Below, in pieces: positions 7,807 through 16,188 of a stretch of 42,239 nucleotides of DNA. Position numbers and translations under genes: made by a program. The notes under the pieces were generated by a model that searched no databases, was not told the origin of the DNA, and worked only from the letters and a program-made list of their open reading frames with translations. Where the stretch lies: the NCBI GenBank assembly GCA_016178505.1, contig JACOTG010000100.1, forward strand, positions 1 to 42,239, given 5' to 3'. Each line of letters begins with the position of its first letter. Positions within the stretch are counted from its first letter, which is position 1. The DNA is from Planctomycetota bacterium (GTDB lineage: Bacteria > Planctomycetota > JACOTG01).

Positions 7807-8795
7807 TTGAAGAGTTCGGGCTTCCATGCCGCCAACTGCAACGCGGCCGTGAAGACCATGTAATCCTCGAGGGCCTCGTTGCTTTGCGCGGTCAGGCGAT
7901 GCCGCCGGACCTTTCGAAGCACGGGCACGTCGTCCGGCTTCAAGAACGTCGCCACTGCTTTCATCCAGGACTCGTGGGTGACGTCGTCGTCGTAGTGCAT
8001 CGGGCCTTCGCCGAGGAAGCCGCGAAAGTCCGCCAGGAGGTACTCGCGCGAGAGCTTTGGGCTCATGTCGACGTCGGACGCCACCGGAGGCTTCGAGATC
8101 ATGCGCGTGATCTCCTTCTTTGCCTCCTCAGGAAATGGCGCGAGGTCGATCTGCTTCAGTGCTGCCAGCGATTCCGCGGTCATTTGGTACGTGAGCAGCC
8201 GCAGGGCCAACTCCCGCTTCGGATACTTCGGATCCTGAGCCAGCTTCGCGAGCAGCGGCGTGGCTTGCGCCTCGTCCATGCTGCCGAAGAGGAACGTCGC
8301 GCCCTCGAGCGGCCCCACTTCGTAGCCGCCATGCTTCACGAGATGGTAGGTGCGTCCGTCGGCCAACCATCGAGTTGCCGCGACCGAAATGTCCATGCCA
8401 TCGTCGCCGAGCTTGGAGAGGGTCTGCACGTAGGTCTGCGGGTCGATGTCCGCGAAGTCCGCGCGGCTCCATTCGCGGGCTTGGACTGCCTTGGACTCGG
8501 GCGTCGGATCCACCTTGACGAGGAGCGCGCTGCCGTCGACGAGAAACCAGGGATCCGCTTTGGGGTCCGCGAGCAGGGCGCGGAGGCACGGCAGTAATTC
8601 CTTAGGACGATCCTCCACCTGCTTCCACACCTCGTCCATCTCCGCGCCCCTTGCCTTTTGCGTCTCGGGGGTGATGTTCGACGGCTTGAAGTCGTAGACG
8701 ACGCGAACGAGCTTCAGAAACTCTTCGCACGCCGGGTTGTCGGACTGTGGCACGCCCGCGACGAGAACGACGGAGATCACGGCGTCGATCAGCAT
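7803..8795 (-). CDS. Probable exported helical protein of unknown function
   Basis: 330 residues from ATG 8795. This start is preferred over the in-frame ATG at 8816 because GGAGGAT sits about 7 bases upstream and the protein then begins with a short hydrophobic leader (MLIDAVISVVLVAG). No family is recognised. The composition and spacing of leucines (for example TPLLAKLAQDP and ELALRLLTYQM) suggest an alpha-helical HEAT/armadillo-like repeat protein. The gene is alone on its strand; downstream is only a decayed gene end, and upstream is a spacer that separates it from a divergent plus-strand gene. Confidence 0.65.
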   Translation of the reverse strand: MLIDAVISVVLVAGVPQSDNPACEEFLKLVRVVYDFKPSNITPETQKARGAEMDEVWKQVEDRPKELLPCLRALLADPKADPWFLVDGSALLVKVDPTPESKAVQAREWSRADFADIDPQTYVQTLSKLGDDGMDISVAATRWLADGRTYHLVKHGGYEVGPLEGATFLFGSMDEAQATPLLAKLAQDPKYPKRELALRLLTYQMTAESLAALKQIDLAPFPEEAKKEITRMISKPPVASDVDMSPKLSREYLLADFRGFLGEGPMHYDDDVTHESWMKAVATFLKPDDVPVLRKVRRHRLTAQSNEALEDYMVFTAALQLAAWKPELFK

Positions 8796-9168
8796 TTCCG
8801 ATCCTCCAATTCGCATTGCACGCCGGTCGCGATGTTACGCGACGGCAGTGCTCCCTTGCCACGCTTCCGGGGAGTTGGCGCGCTCATCTCACGACGAGGG
8901 ATCTGTCGGAGGCGTGTTCGTTGGCGAAGGCTGGGTCGTGGCCTCCGCCGAATCGCACGTCGCGCGGTGAACGGGCCGCGGAGTCGTTCTCGATTCTGAG
9001 GCGAATCTGCAGAAATGCGAGCCAAGGCGCCGTCGCCGATCGCCCGAGCGGCGGTCGAGTTCCGTTTCTCGGCTCGCGAGGATTCGCGAGTTCGCGGTAC
9101 GCAAATTGATTGGTGCCGCCGATCACTCTCGGTTTCGAGCACCTCGGTCGTTGGAGAAGGATTCCATC
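8796..9168. other. Divergent intergenic region
   Basis: No convincing gene in 373 bases. It holds the GGAGGAT ribosome binding site for the minus-strand gene and GGAGAAGGA at about 9152-9160 for the plus-strand gene. There is also a perfect 7-bp hairpin, CTCGCGA (9073-9079) with TCGCGAG (9084-9090). Both flanking promoters should be here, but I see no good -35/-10 pair. Confidence 0.5.
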
Positions 9169-10377
9169 ATGAACCTCAACGAGAATCTGCTGGGAATCAT
9201 CGTGCTCGTCGTTTCGGTTTCCAACCTCGCGAAGGGAACGACGCTGAGCGGACGCGTGGTCGACACGGCCGACACGCCCGTCTCCAACGTCGATCTCGAT
9301 CTCTACGATTCGGCGACGGGTCTGCCGGTGGCAACGACGGGCGACCAGACGGACGCTCAGGGCTACTTCCTCTTCAGCGTTCCTCTCGGCACGTTCGACA
9401 TCCGATTTTTGCCTCCAACCGCGGACCGCCTCGCCGACGTGATTCTCCAGGGCGTTTCCATCGCGTCGAACACGACGTTGCCGGACACGGTTCTGGGCCC
9501 CGGCTTCCTCGTGACGGCGCACGTCGTCGATCCGCAAGGCGTCCCGGTGATGGGGGCCATCTTCGCGAACGCCGATTCCTACACGGGTCAAAGCGCCCCC
9601 AGCCACGGCAACGCGACCGATGCGAACGGCGACGTCGCGTTCGTCGTCGCGCCCGGCACGCGCGATTTCATCGTTCTCCCGGACAGGATGTCGCGCCTTG
9701 CGGCAAAGGCGCGCCTCGGCGTTCCGGTCTTCTCCGACACCGCGTTCGGCAGGATCGGCGTGGACGCCGGACTCGTCCTGTCCGGGCACGTGTCGGGGCC
9801 CGGGCAGGCGGCGGTCGCCGGCGTGGAGGTTCAGGTCATCGACGAGGCCAGCGGAGCGTTCGAGCCGACGCTGGGCCATCAGACGGACGCCGCCGGGGAC
9901 TACGACGTCGTCGTGCGACCCGGTGTGCTGACGGTCGCGTTCGAAGCACCGATCGACGACGGTCTCGCGCACGGTCGAGTGAGCCATGTGAACGTGACGT
10001 CCGATACGACGCTCGATTTCTCGATGACGTCGACGCCGGTGAACTTTGGAATCGCGCGAACGGGACGGCTCGCGCCCGAGCAGGCGAGCTACACGTATTT
10101 CCTGCAGACTCGGAACGACACGTCGTCGTCGCGGAGCGTGACCGTGGAAGTCGTCGCGATGGACCCGATCCTCGGACGGAGCAGGACGGTGCTCGGCCCG
10201 AGCACGCGCACGATGCCCGCCAATTTCGGTCCGCTCACCGCGACGTTGTCGCTGCGCATTCCGGGAAACGTCCATCCTCGGTTCCGCGGACGGCCGATCG
10301 ACCTGATCGTGATCGGCACCGATGCGACGTCCAATACGTTGCTCGACGCCGACGTCACCACGATCACTGTTCCTTAG
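9169..10377 (+). CDS. Exported protein with three carboxypeptidase-regulatory-like beta domains
   Basis: 402 residues from ATG 9169, chosen because GGAGAAGGA precedes it and the product starts with a signal-peptide-like [20 protein letters not shown]. Three similar segments follow ([20 protein letters not shown]..., [20 protein letters not shown]..., [20 protein letters not shown]...). Each continues with T-DA-G-Y/V-F-V-P-G-T/V, the signature of CarboxypepD_reg/SdrD-B-like prealbumin-fold domains. The last third (about 285-402) is another beta-rich domain without a recognised family. There is no catalytic motif; a structural or carbohydrate-binding exported protein is the best guess. An imperfect hairpin at 10378-10398 (AGCCTTCC/GGAGGCT) may terminate it. 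Confidence 0.75.
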   Translation: MNLNENLLGIIVLVVSVSNLAKGTTLSGRVVDTADTPVSNVDLDLYDSATGLPVATTGDQTDAQGYFLFSVPLGTFDIRFLPPTADRLADVILQGVSIASNTTLPDTVLGPGFLVTAHVVDPQGVPVMGAIFANADSYTGQSAPSHGNATDANGDVAFVVAPGTRDFIVLPDRMSRLAAKARLGVPVFSDTAFGRIGVDAGLVLSGHVSGPGQAAVAGVEVQVIDEASGAFEPTLGHQTDAAGDYDVVVRPGVLTVAFEAPIDDGLAHGRVSHVNVTSDTTLDFSMTSTPVNFGIARTGRLAPEQASYTYFLQTRNDTSSSRSVTVEVVAMDPILGRSRTVLGPSTRTMPANFGPLTATLSLRIPGNVHPRFRGRPIDLIVIGTDATSNTLLDADVTTITVP

Positions 10378-10499
10378 CAGCCTTCCTTTCGGAGGCTTGT
10401 GGCTCGCCGCTCGAAGACCTCGTTCGGTCCCGACAGCTCGATCGAGCTGCGATCGGCAATCGTCGACCGTTGATCATGGCGTCGCGCGCGCCGCCGCGG

Positions 10500-10529
10500 T
10501 TGACGGTCGCGCACGCGCGCCGCTATCAT
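10500..10529 (+). promoter_or_regulatory. Sigma-70-type promoter for the threonine aldolase operon
   Basis: TTGACG at 10500-10505 and TATCAT at 10524-10529 are 18 bases apart, each matching five of six consensus positions. They lie 31 bases before the start codon of the first gene of a four-gene operon. Confidence 0.6.
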
Positions 10530-10559
10530 CCGCGCCCTCCTCGAGGCACGGAGCGCGCG

Positions 10560-11588
10560 ATGACCTTTTCCGATTTTCGAAGCGACACCGTCACGAAGCC
10601 GACCGACGCGATGCGTCGTGCGATGGCCGAGGCCGAAGTCGGCGACGACGTCTATGCCGAAGACCCGACTGTTCGCCGCCTCGAGGAGCTGGCGGCGGAG
10701 CGGCTCGGGATGGAAGCCGCGCTCTTCGTCCCGTCGGGCACGATGGGGAACCAGATCGCCGCACTGCTGCACACGCGACACGGCGACGAGGTCATCGTCG
10801 AGGAGAACGCGCACGCGTTCCTGTGGGAGACGGGCGGGCTCGCGTGGCTCGCCGGGCTGCAGACGCGCACGATTCGCGGGCGGCGCGGCGTGCTCGACCC
10901 GGCTCTCGTCGAGGACGCGATCCGTACGCCCGACGTTCATCACCCGCGCACGACGCTCTTGCTCGTCGAGAACACGCACAACTTCGCGGGGGGAACGATC
11001 CAGCCGATCGGCGAGCTGCGGCGCCTCTCGCAGGCGGTGCGGCGGCAGGGTCTTCGCGTGCACATCGACGGCGCGCGATTCTGGAACGCGTGCGTCGCGT
11101 CGGGCACGAGGGCCTCCGAGTACGCGGCGTGCGCCGACAGCGTGATGTTCTGCCTGAGCAAGGGACTCTCGGCGCCGGTCGGCTCGATGCTCGTGTCGTC
11201 GCGCGAGCGCATCGACGAAGCGCGACGGCTGCGAAAGGTCCTCGGCGGCGGCATGCGGCAGGCCGGCATCATCGCGGCGGCCGGCATCGTCGCGCTCCAG
11301 ACCATGGTCGATCGGCTCGCCGAGGATCATCGTCGCGCGCGCCGGCTCGCGGAGGCGATCGCGGATCGGCCCGGCCTTGCGCTCGACCTCGAGACGGTGC
11401 AGACGAACATCGTCGTCTTCCGCGTGACGAAGGCGGGCGAAGACGCGGCGTCAGTGATCGCGAAGCTGAAGGCCGAGGGCGTGCTCGCCAGCGACAATGC
11501 GCGCGACATCGTGCGGCTCGTCACTCACAAGGACGTCGGCGACGCGGACGTCGATCGCGCGATCGCCGCTATTCGAAAGGTGTTGTGA
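10560..11588 (+). CDS. ltaE: Low-specificity L-threonine aldolase
   Basis: 342 residues, the usual length for this PLP enzyme, which splits L-threonine or L-allo-threonine to glycine and acetaldehyde in the cytoplasm. It begins with the family hallmark [10 protein letters not shown] and continues with [11 protein letters not shown], the GTMGNQIA cofactor-phosphate loop, the aspartate of [10 protein letters not shown], and the Schiff-base lysine in [12 protein letters not shown] (Lys201). ATG 10560 fits the conserved N-terminus exactly; a longer in-frame extension upstream lacks similarity and crosses the promoter. The next gene begins one base after the stop, so the two are co-transcribed. 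Confidence 0.95.
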   Translation: MTFSDFRSDTVTKPTDAMRRAMAEAEVGDDVYAEDPTVRRLEELAAERLGMEAALFVPSGTMGNQIAALLHTRHGDEVIVEENAHAFLWETGGLAWLAGLQTRTIRGRRGVLDPALVEDAIRTPDVHHPRTTLLLVENTHNFAGGTIQPIGELRRLSQAVRRQGLRVHIDGARFWNACVASGTRASEYAACADSVMFCLSKGLSAPVGSMLVSSRERIDEARRLRKVLGGGMRQAGIIAAAGIVALQTMVDRLAEDHRRARRLAEAIADRPGLALDLETVQTNIVVFRVTKAGEDAASVIAKLKAEGVLASDNARDIVRLVTHKDVGDADVDRAIAAIRKVL

Positions 11589-11589
11589 G

Positions 11590-12930
11590 ATGGGACCGTT
11601 CAAGGCGTACGACATCCGCGGCGTCTACGGCCCGGAGCTGAACGAGGACCTCGCGCGGAAGATCGGGTTTGCGACGGCGACGCATCTCGGCGCCGGTCCG
11701 TCCACGCCTCCGATCGTGGTCGGGCGCGACATGCGCCCGTCGTCGCCGGCGATGGCGAAGGCCGCGATGGAAGGCATCACGCTCGCGGGCGCGAACGTGA
11801 TCGACATCGGCCTCGCGCCGACGCCCATGGCCTACTTCGCGATCGGAAGCCTCGGGGCCGCGGGCGGCCTCCAAGTCACCGCGTCGCACAACCCGGCGAA
11901 GTACACCGGCTTCAAGGTCTGCCGCGAGCAGGCGATTCCGATCGGCAGCGATTCGGGGCTCGCCGAGATCGAGCAGCTCGCGACGTCGGGCGAGATGACG
12001 CCCGCCGCGACGCCGGGGACGGTCGAAGAGAAGAACATCCTCGACGCCTACCGCGACCACGTGCTGCGCTTCGCCGATCGCGACCTCCGACCGATCCGCA
12101 TCGTCATCGACGCGGGAAACGGCATGGCCGGCTACACGCTGCCGCGGCTCTTCGAGAAGCTGCCCGGAAAGCTCACGCCGATGTTCTTCGAGCTCGACGG
12201 CACGTTCCCGAACCACGAGGCGAACCCGCTGAAGCCCGAGAACACCGCGGCGCTGCGAGCGAAAGTCGTCGAGATGAAGGCGGACCTCGGCGCGGCGTTC
12301 GACGGCGACGGCGATCGCGTCGCGTTCGTCGACGAAACGGGGAAGATCGTGCCCTCGGACATCATGACCGCGCTCATCGCGCGCGCCGTTCTCAAGCGGC
12401 AGCCAACGGCGATCGTCTACGACCTGCGCTCGTCGCTCGTCGTCGCCGAAGAAATCGAGAAGTGGGGCGGTCGTCCGATCCGTGAGAAGGTCGGGCACGC
12501 GTTCATTCGCGCGACGTTGCGTCGCGAGAACGGGTTCTTCGGCGGCGAGCTGTCGGGGCATTACTACTTCGCCGAGAACTACTTCTCCGACTCGGCGGAG
12601 ATCGCGTTCCTGCTCGTGTGGAACTTGATGAGCGACGAGATGCTGAAGCTCTCGGCGCTCGTTCGGCCGCTGAAGCGCTACGTGCAGTCGGGCGAGCTCA
12701 ACTTCCACGTCGAGGACAAGGACGGCAAGATCGAGGAGCTGCGCCGCACGTTTCCGGACGCGCGCATCGACGACCTCGACGGCATCACGGTGCAATACGA
12801 CGACTGGTGGTTCAACGTGCGGAAGTCGAACACGGAGCCGCTCCTTCGCCTGAACCTCGAGGCCGACGGACGCGACCGCTACAACGAAGTCCTTCCGCGC
12901 GTGCTCGCGCTCCTCGGCAAGCCCGAGTAG
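11590..12930 (+). CDS. Phosphomannomutase/phosphoglucomutase
   Basis: 446 residues, an alpha-D-phosphohexomutase interconverting hexose-6- and hexose-1-phosphates, which feeds sugar-nucleotide and cell-envelope polysaccharide synthesis. The motifs run in family order: AYDIRGVYG, catalytic phosphoserine Ser99 in TASHNP, metal-binding DGDGDR at about 238-243, the sugar-specificity loop GGELSGHYYF at about 318-327, and the phosphate-binding RKSNTEP near 412. The GELSGH loop fits the bifunctional PMM/PGM (AlgC/ManB) group rather than phosphoglucosamine mutase. The start overlaps the expected N-terminus and lies one base after ltaE. The exact substrate preference is inferred. Confidence 0.92.
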   Translation: MGPFKAYDIRGVYGPELNEDLARKIGFATATHLGAGPSTPPIVVGRDMRPSSPAMAKAAMEGITLAGANVIDIGLAPTPMAYFAIGSLGAAGGLQVTASHNPAKYTGFKVCREQAIPIGSDSGLAEIEQLATSGEMTPAATPGTVEEKNILDAYRDHVLRFADRDLRPIRIVIDAGNGMAGYTLPRLFEKLPGKLTPMFFELDGTFPNHEANPLKPENTAALRAKVVEMKADLGAAFDGDGDRVAFVDETGKIVPSDIMTALIARAVLKRQPTAIVYDLRSSLVVAEEIEKWGGRPIREKVGHAFIRATLRRENGFFGGELSGHYYFAENYFSDSAEIAFLLVWNLMSDEMLKLSALVRPLKRYVQSGELNFHVEDKDGKIEELRRTFPDARIDDLDGITVQYDDWWFNVRKSNTEPLLRLNLEADGRDRYNEVLPRVLALLGKPE

Positions 12931-12935
12931 GGGTC

Positions 12936-13730
12936 GTGCCGCCGATCGTGCTCCTCACCGACTTCGGCGAGGCCGGACCGTACGTCGGCGCGATGAAGGG
13001 CGTGATCCTCGGCATCCATCCAAAGGCGACGCTCGTCGATCTCTCGCACGAGATCCCGCCGCAGGACGTGCGTGCCGCTGCCTTCGTGCTCGACGCCGCG
13101 CACGCCTGGTTTCCGCCGCGATCGCTGTTCGTCTGCGTCGTCGATCCCGGCGTCGGCACCGCGCGTCGTATCGTCTACGTCGAGGCCGGCGGCCGGCGAT
13201 TTCTCGCGCCCGACAATGGCCTTCTCACGCTGGTGCTTCGCGAGCGACGCGCGGTGCGCGCGCGCGCCGTGACGAATCGCCGCCTCTTCCTACCTGAAGT
13301 GTCGTCGACGTTTCACGGTCGCGACGTCTTCGCGCCCGTCGCCGCGCGCCTCGCCCGCGGTCTGCCGCCGGCGAGCCTTGGCCCGCCCGCGCGCCTTCTC
13401 ACGACGTTCGGTTTTCCTGAGCCCGAGCGCGACGGCTCACGAATTCGAGCAAAGGTCGTGTGGGTCGATTCGTTCGGAAACGTCGTGCTGAACCTGCGCG
13501 ACGAGCCGGTCTGCGAAATCCGCGCAAGGCGCTCTCGAATTCGCCGGCTCGTGTCGACCTACGGCGAGCTCCTCGAGGGGGAGGCCGGGATCTTGCGCGG
13601 CAGCTCCGGATGGCTCGAGATCGCCGTTCGGAATGGAAGCGCGGCCAGCCGCTTCGGCCTCGCGGCCGGCGACGAGATCGATGCCCGGCTCGCGCCCGCC
13701 GCGCCGCGGAAAAAAGGAGGACGACGATGA
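12936..13730 (+). CDS. SAM hydrolase (SAM hydroxide adenosyltransferase, DUF62 family)
   Basis: 264 residues from GTG 12936; an upstream extension would overlap the mutase gene and has no family similarity. The protein begins PPIVLLTDFG, the hallmark of the SAM chlorinase/fluorinase/hydrolase family. It has the probable water-activating triad Asp70 (VVDPGVGT), Arg77 and His127 (STFHGRD). The halogenase-specific insertion is not evident, so hydrolysis of S-adenosylmethionine to adenosine and methionine is the expected reaction. The C-terminal domain has the typical WVDSFGNVVLNL. The gene sits 5 bases after the mutase stop and overlaps the next gene by four bases (ATGA). Confidence 0.88.
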   Translation: MPPIVLLTDFGEAGPYVGAMKGVILGIHPKATLVDLSHEIPPQDVRAAAFVLDAAHAWFPPRSLFVCVVDPGVGTARRIVYVEAGGRRFLAPDNGLLTLVLRERRAVRARAVTNRRLFLPEVSSTFHGRDVFAPVAARLARGLPPASLGPPARLLTTFGFPEPERDGSRIRAKVVWVDSFGNVVLNLRDEPVCEIRARRSRIRRLVSTYGELLEGEAGILRGSSGWLEIAVRNGSAASRFGLAAGDEIDARLAPAAPRKKGGRR

Positions 13731-14035
13731 CCGTGGGGCGTCTTCGAAGCGTGGATGTGAAGGCCTTCGCGACCGTGGGCGCCGTGTTCGGCGCCGCCTA
13801 CGGCGCCGTGGTCGCGCTGTTCAGCCTCGTGGGCATGTCGATCGGCGGGACCGTCGTCGCGGGACTCGGCGGCGCGATCCTCGCGTGGTTCGCCTGCGTG
13901 ATCACCTGGGCGCTCGCGTTCGGGTTCCTCGGGTTCGCGATCAACTTCGTCGGCGCGAAGACCCCGGGCGTGCCGTTTCGCTTCGAGCCTGGCGAGCTTC
14001 CTTTCGAGGAGAGCAAGGCAGATCCGACGGCGTAG
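13727..14035 (+). CDS. Small two-helix membrane protein
   Basis: 102 residues. The start is supported by AAGGAGG a few bases upstream and by the ATGA overlap with the SAM hydrolase stop. Two long hydrophobic segments (about residues 14-38 and 42-72) are rich in Gly/Ala, followed by a short polar tail. The tail and lengths resemble small uncharacterised inner-membrane proteins with a DUF3566-like pattern, but I would not assign that family. It is last in the operon. Its stop lies three bases from the stop of the convergent sulfatase-like gene. Confidence 0.7.
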   Translation: MTVGRLRSVDVKAFATVGAVFGAAYGAVVALFSLVGMSIGGTVVAGLGGAILAWFACVITWALAFGFLGFAINFVGAKTPGVPFRFEPGELPFEESKADPTA

Positions 14036-14038
14036 AGA

Positions 14039-15592
14039 TCAACGATCCTCTTTGGATTGGACCTGCACCTTTGGAACGCTGACCAAGCCCTGATCGGTAT
14101 CGACGACGTACTCGGTTGCCGATTCGTTCACGAGCCTTCCCTCGACGCTTGTACCGTCCTTGAGGTGAAGCGTGACTTCGTGTTCGTCTCCGATGTAACC
14201 GAGTCCTTTTAGTTTCTCTCGCGACAACGCACTCATACGGCCGGCCTTCCCCTCGTTCTTGCGGAGCGGTAGATACCACGCCATCAGCTTGGCCTTGAGC
14301 TCGGCGACGAGCTCCGGCTTCTCGCCGCAGAGATTGTGCTGCTCGTGCGGGTCGACGGTGAGGTCGTAGAGCTCGCACTTCTCGTAGCGGAAGCCTCCCG
14401 GCCCTCTCGGGTCGAACGGCGGGTTCTTGGGCATGACCTCACTTGGATTGTGGATGAACTTCCAATGTCCGTCGCGGATCGCCAAGATCCGGCCTTCCTC
14501 CGGTCGCTCGACGTACTCGATGTATGCGTACTGGTTCTTGCGCTCCCCTCGCCCGGTGACGAGCGGCAGCAGCGATTCGCCTTGCACGTCCCGCGGAACG
14601 GGCAGGTCCATGATTTCGAGAATGGTGGGGACGATGTCGATCTCCTCGACCTGCGCATCGACGACCTTGCCCTTCGGCAACGCCGCAGGAAGCCGCATGG
14701 CGAGCGCAATGCGCGTCACCCCGTCGAACATCGAGCACGTGTGGTAGAAGTAGTGCTGGTGGTCGCACAGCTCCTCGCCGTGGTCGCTGACGAAGACGAC
14801 CAGCGTGTTCTCGAGGAGTCCCGTCGTCTCGAGCACCTTGAGGATTCTGCCGACGTAGCGATCGGTCGAGAGCACTTGTCCGTCGTAGAGCGCAATGACG
14901 TGCTCGAGGTCGTGCGGCGTGATCTCGCGCCGACCGAGCGTGACGTCATCGAGCGGATCGTCGTCGCCGTTGAACTCGCCCTTGTAGTCGGCGTCGAACG
15001 CGACGTCGTACGGCTCGGGCGGGTGATACGGCTTGTGCGGGTCCATCATGTGGACCCACCCGAAGAACCGCTGACCGCGCGGCATCGCCCGCAGCCACTT
15101 CACGGCGGCGGCCGTCACCTCGCGATCCCAGATCGTCTGCTCTTGCACCGAGTCTTCCCAGGTGAAGTAGGTCTTGAATCCGCGGTTCGGCGCCGTGGTC
15201 ATGTTGGCGATGAACGCGCCGGTCTCGTAACCCTGGGCGGAGAGGATTTCGGCGATCGTCTTGTGGCTCGGCTCGACCGTGTCGCCGTTCTTGCGGACGC
15301 CGTGCGTGATCGGGTACTGGCCTGTGAGAATCGACGTCAGCGACGGCCACGTCTGGCCTTTCTGCGCGCTCGTCTGGCGAAAGATCACGCCGTCTCGCGC
15401 GATCGTGTCGATCGACGGGCTCGTCTCGCGCGGGTTGCCGAAGCAGTGGAGGCGATCCGCGCGCAGCGTATCGACGCTGACCAGGAGCACGTTGTAGGGC
15501 GGCGTCGTGCGCGCGAGGAGCGTGCACGCGGCGACGACGATCGCGCCGGCGATCGCGAGCGTGGCGAGAAGGAGAGGGGCAGTGCGTCTCAT
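14039..15592 (-). CDS. Sulfatase-fold lipoprotein with Thr in place of the formylglycine Cys
   Basis: 517 residues of the alkaline-phosphatase/sulfatase superfamily. The N-terminus has a lipobox VAAC at 20-23, so the enzyme is probably anchored in the envelope. Metal ligands are present: Asp41 in SVDTLRAD, Asp270-His271 in VSDHGEEL, and His181/His186 in HMMDPHKPY. In the active-site motif, canonical C/S-x-P-S-R is replaced by TWPSL (81-85) followed by TSILTGQYP. The formylglycine Cys/Ser is therefore Thr81 and the Arg is Leu85. A threonine nucleophile is used by phosphoethanolamine transferases of the same fold, so a phosphotransferase or phosphodiesterase activity is as likely as sulfate ester cleavage. 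Residues about 471-517 form an extra small beta domain (LKDGTSVEGRLVNESATEYV) resembling an SH3/Sm-like barrel. Confidence 0.85.
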   Translation of the reverse strand: MRRTAPLLLATLAIAGAIVVAACTLLARTTPPYNVLLVSVDTLRADRLHCFGNPRETSPSIDTIARDGVIFRQTSAQKGQTWPSLTSILTGQYPITHGVRKNGDTVEPSHKTIAEILSAQGYETGAFIANMTTAPNRGFKTYFTWEDSVQEQTIWDREVTAAAVKWLRAMPRGQRFFGWVHMMDPHKPYHPPEPYDVAFDADYKGEFNGDDDPLDDVTLGRREITPHDLEHVIALYDGQVLSTDRYVGRILKVLETTGLLENTLVVFVSDHGEELCDHQHYFYHTCSMFDGVTRIALAMRLPAALPKGKVVDAQVEEIDIVPTILEIMDLPVPRDVQGESLLPLVTGRGERKNQYAYIEYVERPEEGRILAIRDGHWKFIHNPSEVMPKNPPFDPRGPGGFRYEKCELYDLTVDPHEQHNLCGEKPELVAELKAKLMAWYLPLRKNEGKAGRMSALSREKLKGLGYIGDEHEVTLHLKDGTSVEGRLVNESATEYVVDTDQGLVSVPKVQVQSKEDR

Positions 15593-15723
15593 GAGGATTA
15601 CGTGCCAATCTATGCCGCGCGCGGCGACGTGTAAAGAATCCGAATTCGTCCGCGACGAGGCGACTCCACGCCCGACTCTATTCCGGAACCCGGTCGTGAA
15701 CTCGAGCGCGGAGTCTCCGATCC

Positions 15724-15870
15724 ATGAAACCGATCCAGCAATGCCGAGCCGAGGATGCCGTTCGGCGATTCCATCGATGTGCGCGTCGACCGATCGTCGT
15801 CGAGTTTGCTGGCGTTCCGAAGGCCGGAAAGACCGGCACGCTGACGCAGCTGCGCGGTTTCCTGCATGGT
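15724..15870 (+). pseudogene. Truncated 5' end of a P-loop NTPase gene
   Basis: ATG 15724 opens MKPIQQCRAEDAVRRF, then VVEFAGVPKAGKTGTLTQL. The GVPKAGKT stretch is a good Walker A motif after a hydrophobic beta strand, followed by a plausible helix (RGFLH). After about 15865 the similarity to anything protein-like ends. The open frame merely continues antisense through the genes of the minus strand, and no Walker B is found. This looks like a gene start left behind by deletion or recombination. It resembles a nucleotide-kinase-like family, but the fragment is too short to name. Confidence 0.45.
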
Positions 15871-15939
15871 CCGCTCAGATTGTCAGATCGCTCATCGACT
15901 CGACGAAATGATCTATCCCGTCCTCGTCAGCGACGCAGC

Positions 15940-16188
15940 CTAGCGAGGCCCGGCGGCCGTCGTCGCGTCGGCGTGGGGCTTGGCGTTCTCGAGGATCCAG
16001 CGAAGCTCGCCGTCGACGAATGCGCGTCGCCGTTCGCGGGCTTCGACGTCTTCCTTCGCGCGGACCTCCGCGGCGGTCGGAATCGACGCATCGGCTTCGA
16101 TCCCGACAAGCGTGCCGTTTCGCTGCGAAACGCAGCCCGTCATGGCCGCGAACACGAGCACCGTCACGAGTCGTCGCGCGCTTTTCAT
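15940..16188 (-). CDS. Small lipoprotein at the end of the secretion operon
   Basis: 82 residues. The N-terminus is a lipoprotein signal, basic MKSARR, hydrophobic, then MTGC at 16-19. The rest is charged and helical (AAEVRAKEDVEARERRRAF) and resembles a short coiled coil. The ATG overlaps the stop of the secretin gene (ATGA at 16185-16188), so it is coupled to the secretin. By position it could be a pilotin-like outer-membrane partner that helps the secretin insert. That is inference from context only; no pilotin family similarity is visible. Confidence 0.7.
   Translation of the reverse strand: MKSARRLVTVLVFAAMTGCVSQRNGTLVGIEADASIPTAAEVRAKEDVEARERRRAFVDGELRWILENAKPHADATTAAGPR

Noticed and set aside
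8816..8816. ATG at 8816 as start of the minus-strand helical protein
   Set aside because: It lies over the ribosome binding site of the better start at 8795, and a signal-like leader begins only at 8795.
9106..9168. Extended N-terminus of the carboxypeptidase-regulatory-like protein
   Set aside because: The ATG at 9169 has a good ribosome binding site and directly precedes the hydrophobic leader; the extension is not signal-like.
14336..15634. 432-codon plus-strand open frame opposite the sulfatase-like gene
   Set aside because: Antisense shadow; the minus strand carries lipobox, metal ligands and conserved order.
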